From the NCBI GenBank assembly GCA_018716015.1, contig DVKM01000029.1:1-59954 (forward strand): a stretch of 59,954 nt of DNA. The letters are read 5' to 3'. The notes under the pieces were generated by a model. The model was not told the origin of the DNA. It saw only the letters and a list, made by a program, of their open reading frames with translations, and ran no database searches. Position 1 is the stretch's first letter; the number at the start of each line of letters is the position of its first letter. The position numbers were made by a program, and so were the translations under genes. The stretch comes from Candidatus Enterenecus stercoripullorum (GTDB lineage: Bacteria; Bacillota; Clostridia; Oscillospirales; Oscillospiraceae). Positions 56,907-59,954 of the stretch are shown piece after piece.

Positions 56907-57473
56907 TCAATCCTTGGAGTGGGATCCGTCTTGAGGCTGGGACGGCTTGCTGCGGGCGGGTAGCGCGGCGTTGACCAGAAAGGCCACGGATACCCCCACC
57001 ATGGTCTCCAGCACCCGGGCGATGGCATAGTAGTGGCGCTCATTTCCGGTGACGCTGCCTGAAATGGCCATGATGCAGGGGAGAATGCAGGCCATGGTGC
57101 AGGCCGCCGGGCGGTGTAGCACCTCCGTACACAACCAGATGCCCACAACACAGGACAGGCCCAGCAGCACCGCCTTGAAGGGCCAGAAGGAGAGCAGGGA
57201 CTCCGGGATCAGGATCATCAGCGCGCCGATGACTGCCCCGACCAGAACCCCCAGAAAGCGGGACAACCCGACCTGAAGGGTCTGCTCCAGGGAGCTTTGC
57301 ATACACACCACGCAGGGGATGCAGGCGTAAAGCGGTCCGATATAGCCCAGCACGCCCGGATAGCTCTCGTTGTAAAGCAGTCCGAAGGGGATGAAGATCA
57401 GGTAGGACAGGGTGACTGCCACAGCGGTTTTGATGGTGCGCATGCCGATGTGGGGATGGGTTATCTTTCGCAC
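56907..57473 (-). CDS. FUSC / aromatic-acid-exporter-type membrane protein
   Basis: 188 aa with about six membrane segments. RTIKTAVAVTLSYLIFIPFGL at the start and the ERHYYAIARVLETMVGVSVAFLVNAAL ending match the ArAE/FUSC family that exports aromatic acids. It is shorter than full-length two-domain members and lacks the soluble C-terminal domain. Substrate unknown. It lies 53 bp after the second degV gene on the same strand and may form an operon with it. Confidence 0.82.
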   Translation of the reverse strand: MRKITHPHIGMRTIKTAVAVTLSYLIFIPFGLLYNESYPGVLGYIGPLYACIPCVVCMQSSLEQTLQVGLSRFLGVLVGAVIGALMILIPESLLSFWPFKAVLLGLSCVVGIWLCTEVLHRPAACTMACILPCIMAISGSVTGNERHYYAIARVLETMVGVSVAFLVNAALPARSKPSQPQDGSHSKD

Positions 57474-57526
57474 GTGTCATTCCTCCAACCAGCCCACAGG
57501 CAGCCGTTCCGGTGCCGGCGACCGGC

Positions 57527-58363
57527 TCAATAGGCGGCGATGATACCGCCGCTGTTGGCGTAAAAGGTGCTGATGCCCCGGGTCTCGGTAATCAGGATTT
57601 CAGAGAAATTGCAGTTTTTCCGGGCCAGCATCCGCAGGTATTCCGCCCGCTCCCGGCACAGGCAGTGGGAAATGCACAGCGTCTTTCCGTGGTGCCGTTC
57701 GTCGCGCACCATCAGATCGGTGAGCTTGCTCAGCGCCTGCTTGATGGATAGCGCCTGGGTATGTTTGCGGATCTCCCCCTCAGGGGTGGAACCCATCACC
57801 AGTTTAACACGCAGGGCGCCGGTTATCAAGGCCTGAGTTTTGGTCAGCCGTCCCGCTTTGCGCAGGGTATCCAGGTTTTCCAGCACAAACAGGGTGTTCA
57901 TCTCAGCGATATACCGGTCTGTCTCCGCCACCACCTGGGCAAAGGGAAGTCCATCCCCGGCCAGCCTCGCGATCTTCTCTGCCACCAGCGTCTCCCCTGC
58001 GGAGGCGGAGCAGGAGTTAAATACATGGAGGTTGCGGTCTGGGTGCTGCTCCCGAAAGAGCTGGGCGGCCTGCCAGGCGCTGTTGTGGGAGCCGGAAAGT
58101 AGGGCGGAGAGGGTGACCACATAGACGTCTCCCTCGGCGGCCTCATAGGCAGATAGGTACTCCGCCGGCGAGGGGCAGGCGGTGTGAGCGGCCTGCTCAC
58201 ACATGGCCATGGCGTCCGTGAGCAGCTCAGTGTCCAGAGTTTCGTCATCCCGGTACTCCGCCTCGCCCACATAGATGGTCAGAGGCACGTTGATATAAAG
58301 CCCGGAGGCGCGTTGCTGCTGGGTGAGGTCGCAGCAGCTGTCCACAATGATCTTAAAACTCAT
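57527..58363 (-). CDS. DegV-family protein, second copy
   Basis: 278 aa. The N-terminal IIVDSCCDLTQ replaces the more common SDSTCDL; later HTACPSPAEYL and the C-terminal YANSGGIIAAY are family-like. Same length as the DegV protein at 10542, with different sequence, so they are distant paralogs, possibly for different fatty acids. Has its own consensus promoter. Confidence 0.92.
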   Translation of the reverse strand: MSFKIIVDSCCDLTQQQRASGLYINVPLTIYVGEAEYRDDETLDTELLTDAMAMCEQAAHTACPSPAEYLSAYEAAEGDVYVVTLSALLSGSHNSAWQAAQLFREQHPDRNLHVFNSCSASAGETLVAEKIARLAGDGLPFAQVVAETDRYIAEMNTLFVLENLDTLRKAGRLTKTQALITGALRVKLVMGSTPEGEIRKHTQALSIKQALSKLTDLMVRDERHHGKTLCISHCLCRERAEYLRMLARKNCNFSEILITETRGISTFYANSGGIIAAY

Positions 58364-58408
58364 AATAAAAAGCTCCTAATATGATTTTTGAAATTATTTT
58401 GCCAAAAA

Positions 58409-58437
58409 ATTATAGCATAGAGGGAAGCGGAAGTCAA
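58409..58437 (-). promoter_or_regulatory. Sigma-A promoter of the second degV gene
   Basis: On the minus strand, TTGACT, 17 bp, TATAAT. The start codon lies about 45 bp downstream. Confidence 0.85.
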
Positions 58438-58487
58438 GAAAATGCAAAGAAAATTGATAGTGTGTGAAAAAAAAGACAAATTGGTAC

Positions 58488-58516
58488 TTGACGTGGGTGA
58501 TAATTCATAGTAAGAT
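58488..58516 (+). promoter_or_regulatory. Sigma-A promoter of fprA
   Basis: TTGACG, 17 bp, TAAGAT, divergent from the degV promoter with about 50 bp between their -35 boxes. Confidence 0.7.
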
Positions 58517-58593
58517 TGTCGGGAAAAGAACGGTGCACCGTGTGTGCGTCCGAAAGCATTTGCCAAACTGATTCTATTGAGGTGGAGTGTACC

Positions 58594-59763
58594 ATGAATT
58601 TTTCTTCTGGCGCCAGCGCGATCCGCTGTGTAGGTTGCTATGACGCTGACTTGGATTTGTTTGAGTGTCAGTATACGGTGCCGGACGGCATCTCGTATAA
58701 CTCGTATGTGATCCTAGACGATAAGATCGCCGTACTGGATACCATCGATCCCCGGAAAAGCGAGGAGTGGATGACCAATCTGGAAGAAGCCCTGGCGGGT
58801 CGGAAGCCGGACTATCTGATCATCCACCATATGGAGCCCGACCACTCGGGCAACGTGGCGCGGCTGGCCCGCTGCTATCCTGAGATGAAACTGGTGGGCA
58901 ATGCCAAGACCTTCACCATGCTGACCCAGTTCACTGGGGAGGACTATGCGGGGCGCACCATGATGGTCAAGGAGGGGGACACCCTAGGGCTGGGCAGCCA
59001 TACGCTGCAGTTTTTTATGGCGCCCATGGTGCATTGGCCCGAGGTGATGGTGTCCTATGAACAGACGGAGAAAGTGCTGTTCTCCGCGGATGGCTTTGGC
59101 CGGTTCGGCAACCCGGACAGATCGCTGCCCTGGGACGATGAGGCTCGGCGGTATTACACCAATATTGTGGGTAAGTACGGCACTCAGGTTCAGGCCCTGC
59201 TGAAAAAGCTCTTCGGGCTGGAGCTGCGGGCGATTTGCCCGCTGCACGGCCCCGTGCTGACGGGGGAGAGGATTTCCCGCGCTGTGGAGTTGTACGACCT
59301 GTGGAGCCGCTATGAGCCGGAGGAACGGGGGGTGCTGGTGGCCTTTGCCTCCATCCACGGGCACACCGCGCAAGCTGCCTGGGAGCTGGGGGAAATGTTG
59401 AACAAGGCTGGCGTAAAGGTGCAGGTCTTCGACCTGGCCCGACAGGACTGGGCAGAAGCGGTGGCCCAGGCGTTCCGGTACAGCGGGATGGTGCTGGCCG
59501 CTTCCAGCTATGATGCGGGCGTATTTACCCCCATGGCCCAGTTCCTATACCGGCTGAAGATGAAGAGCCTGCGCAACCGGGTGGTGGGCCTGGTGGAAAA
59601 CGGTTCCTGGGGACCCACGGCGCTGAAGACCATGCAGGAGGCCCTGGCAGAAATGAGAGACATGACGGTGGTGGAGCCTGCGGTAACCATTCGCTCCGCC
59701 TTGAACGCGGACAGCCGCGCGCAGATGGAGCAGCTGGCTGCCTCCATGGTCCAGGCAGTCTGA
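58594..59763 (+). CDS. FprA-family A-type flavodiiron protein
   Basis: 389 aa. Reduces oxygen to water (or nitric oxide) in anaerobes. The metallo-beta-lactamase-like domain (1-250) carries the diiron ligands HHMEPDHSG and CPLHGP. The flavodoxin domain starts at GVLVAFASIHGHTAQAA, the FMN-binding loop, and continues to VENGSWGPTA. The ATG at 58594 follows GAGGTGGAG; the track start is too early. No rubredoxin domain is fused. Confidence 0.94.
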   Translation: MNFSSGASAIRCVGCYDADLDLFECQYTVPDGISYNSYVILDDKIAVLDTIDPRKSEEWMTNLEEALAGRKPDYLIIHHMEPDHSGNVARLARCYPEMKLVGNAKTFTMLTQFTGEDYAGRTMMVKEGDTLGLGSHTLQFFMAPMVHWPEVMVSYEQTEKVLFSADGFGRFGNPDRSLPWDDEARRYYTNIVGKYGTQVQALLKKLFGLELRAICPLHGPVLTGERISRAVELYDLWSRYEPEERGVLVAFASIHGHTAQAAWELGEMLNKAGVKVQVFDLARQDWAEAVAQAFRYSGMVLAASSYDAGVFTPMAQFLYRLKMKSLRNRVVGLVENGSWGPTALKTMQEALAEMRDMTVVEPAVTIRSALNADSRAQMEQLAASMVQAV

Positions 59764-59794
59764 GGGCTGGAAAAGAGAGTATAGATGAGCGCAA

Positions 59795-59849
59795 CGCGTG
59801 GGGCGGGGCCGGAGTGAAAACTCCGGCCCCGCCCCACGCGATATTTTTT
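59795..59849 (+). terminator. Very long GC terminator after fprA
   Basis: A 20-bp perfect stem (CGCGTGGGGCGGGGCCGGAG and its complement) with a 6-nt loop is followed by ATATTTTTT. Confidence 0.93.
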
Positions 59850-59897
59850 GCCCTGCTGCGGTACAATAAAGCCAGACCACACGAGGAGGTGTATACC

Positions 59898-59954
59898 GTG
59901 AAAAAGAAAATCACTGTACAAGGCATCCGGAACTTTCAAGCCTACCTGCGCCAG
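59898..59954 (+). CDS. Start of a probable tyrosine recombinase, truncated by the window edge
   Basis: GTG at 59898 behind ACGAGGAGG. Only 19 residues are visible (MKKKITVQGIRNFQAYLRQ). The F-x-x-Y-L pattern is typical of the SAM-like core-binding domain at the start of phage-type integrases. The call rests on this short stretch only. Confidence 0.4.
   Translation, partial: MKKKITVQGIRNFQAYLRQ

Overview
The window is high-GC Firmicutes DNA with strong Shine-Dalgarno sites. It carries a Leu-type T-box leader, clostridial-style FtsE/FtsX plus an EnvC-like hydrolase, two DegV proteins and an FprA flavodiiron protein. This fits an anaerobic Clostridia member of the Oscillospiraceae type (Flavonifractor/Pseudoflavonifractor-like). 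The organism is inferred from gene content and base composition; no database was searched.

Left host arm (1-14760): the 3' part of tuf, an MscS-type channel with two tandem paralogous membrane proteins, a DUF4830 protein, an RsuA-type pseudouridine synthase, a CdaR/PucR-type regulator, the division block ftsE-ftsX-envC-like-ctpA, a DegV protein, an unknown protein, a YebC-type protein and a MATE exporter. Several sigma-A promoters with 17-bp spacers and several intrinsic terminators are readable.

Prophage (14761-53663, about 38.8 kb excised): it lies between two identical 62-bp repeats that form the 3' part of a tRNA-Ser(GCT) gene. The intact tRNA is at the right end and a 3' remnant at the left. 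The integrase is next to the left att site. A leftward block (a coiled-coil protein, a zinc-ribbon/SHOCT protein and a CI/LexA-like repressor) faces a rightward early promoter whose spacer is filled by a perfect 15-bp palindrome. The early region encodes HTH proteins, a replication-organiser protein with iteron-like repeats inside its gene, DnaB helicase, ParA with a DUF3102 partner, PcfK and an interrupted PcfJ, many small (often Cys-rich) proteins, an HUH Rep-like endonuclease and a Cys-rich KTR protein. The late region encodes HNH nuclease, DNA methyltransferase, TerS/TerL, an HK97-type head (portal, protease, capsid, connectors), a PBSX-like contractile tail (sheath, tube, frameshifted chaperone, tape measure, LysM protein, baseplate), a tail-fibre cassette, and a holin/endolysin cassette. 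The predicted virion is a temperate myovirus-like phage.

Right host arm (53693-59954): the 5' part of tRNA-Ser(GCT), tRNA-Ser(TGA), a T-box-controlled leuA, proC, a FUSC-like membrane protein, a second DegV protein, fprA, and the first codons of a possible tyrosine recombinase.

The most unusual signals are: (i) two copies of a terminator-like RNA element whose hairpin sequences differ but whose pairing is kept, one at the early/late junction and one between portal and protease; (ii) a dispersed 26-bp palindromic repeat, four copies in the prophage, two of them translated in frame as the same peptide; (iii) paired arm-type integrase sites beside attL and attR; (iv) an in-frame TGA splitting pcfJ; (v) an A AAA AAC slippery site in the tail chaperone gene; (vi) an HUH endonuclease in a tailed phage that also has DnaB and internal iterons.
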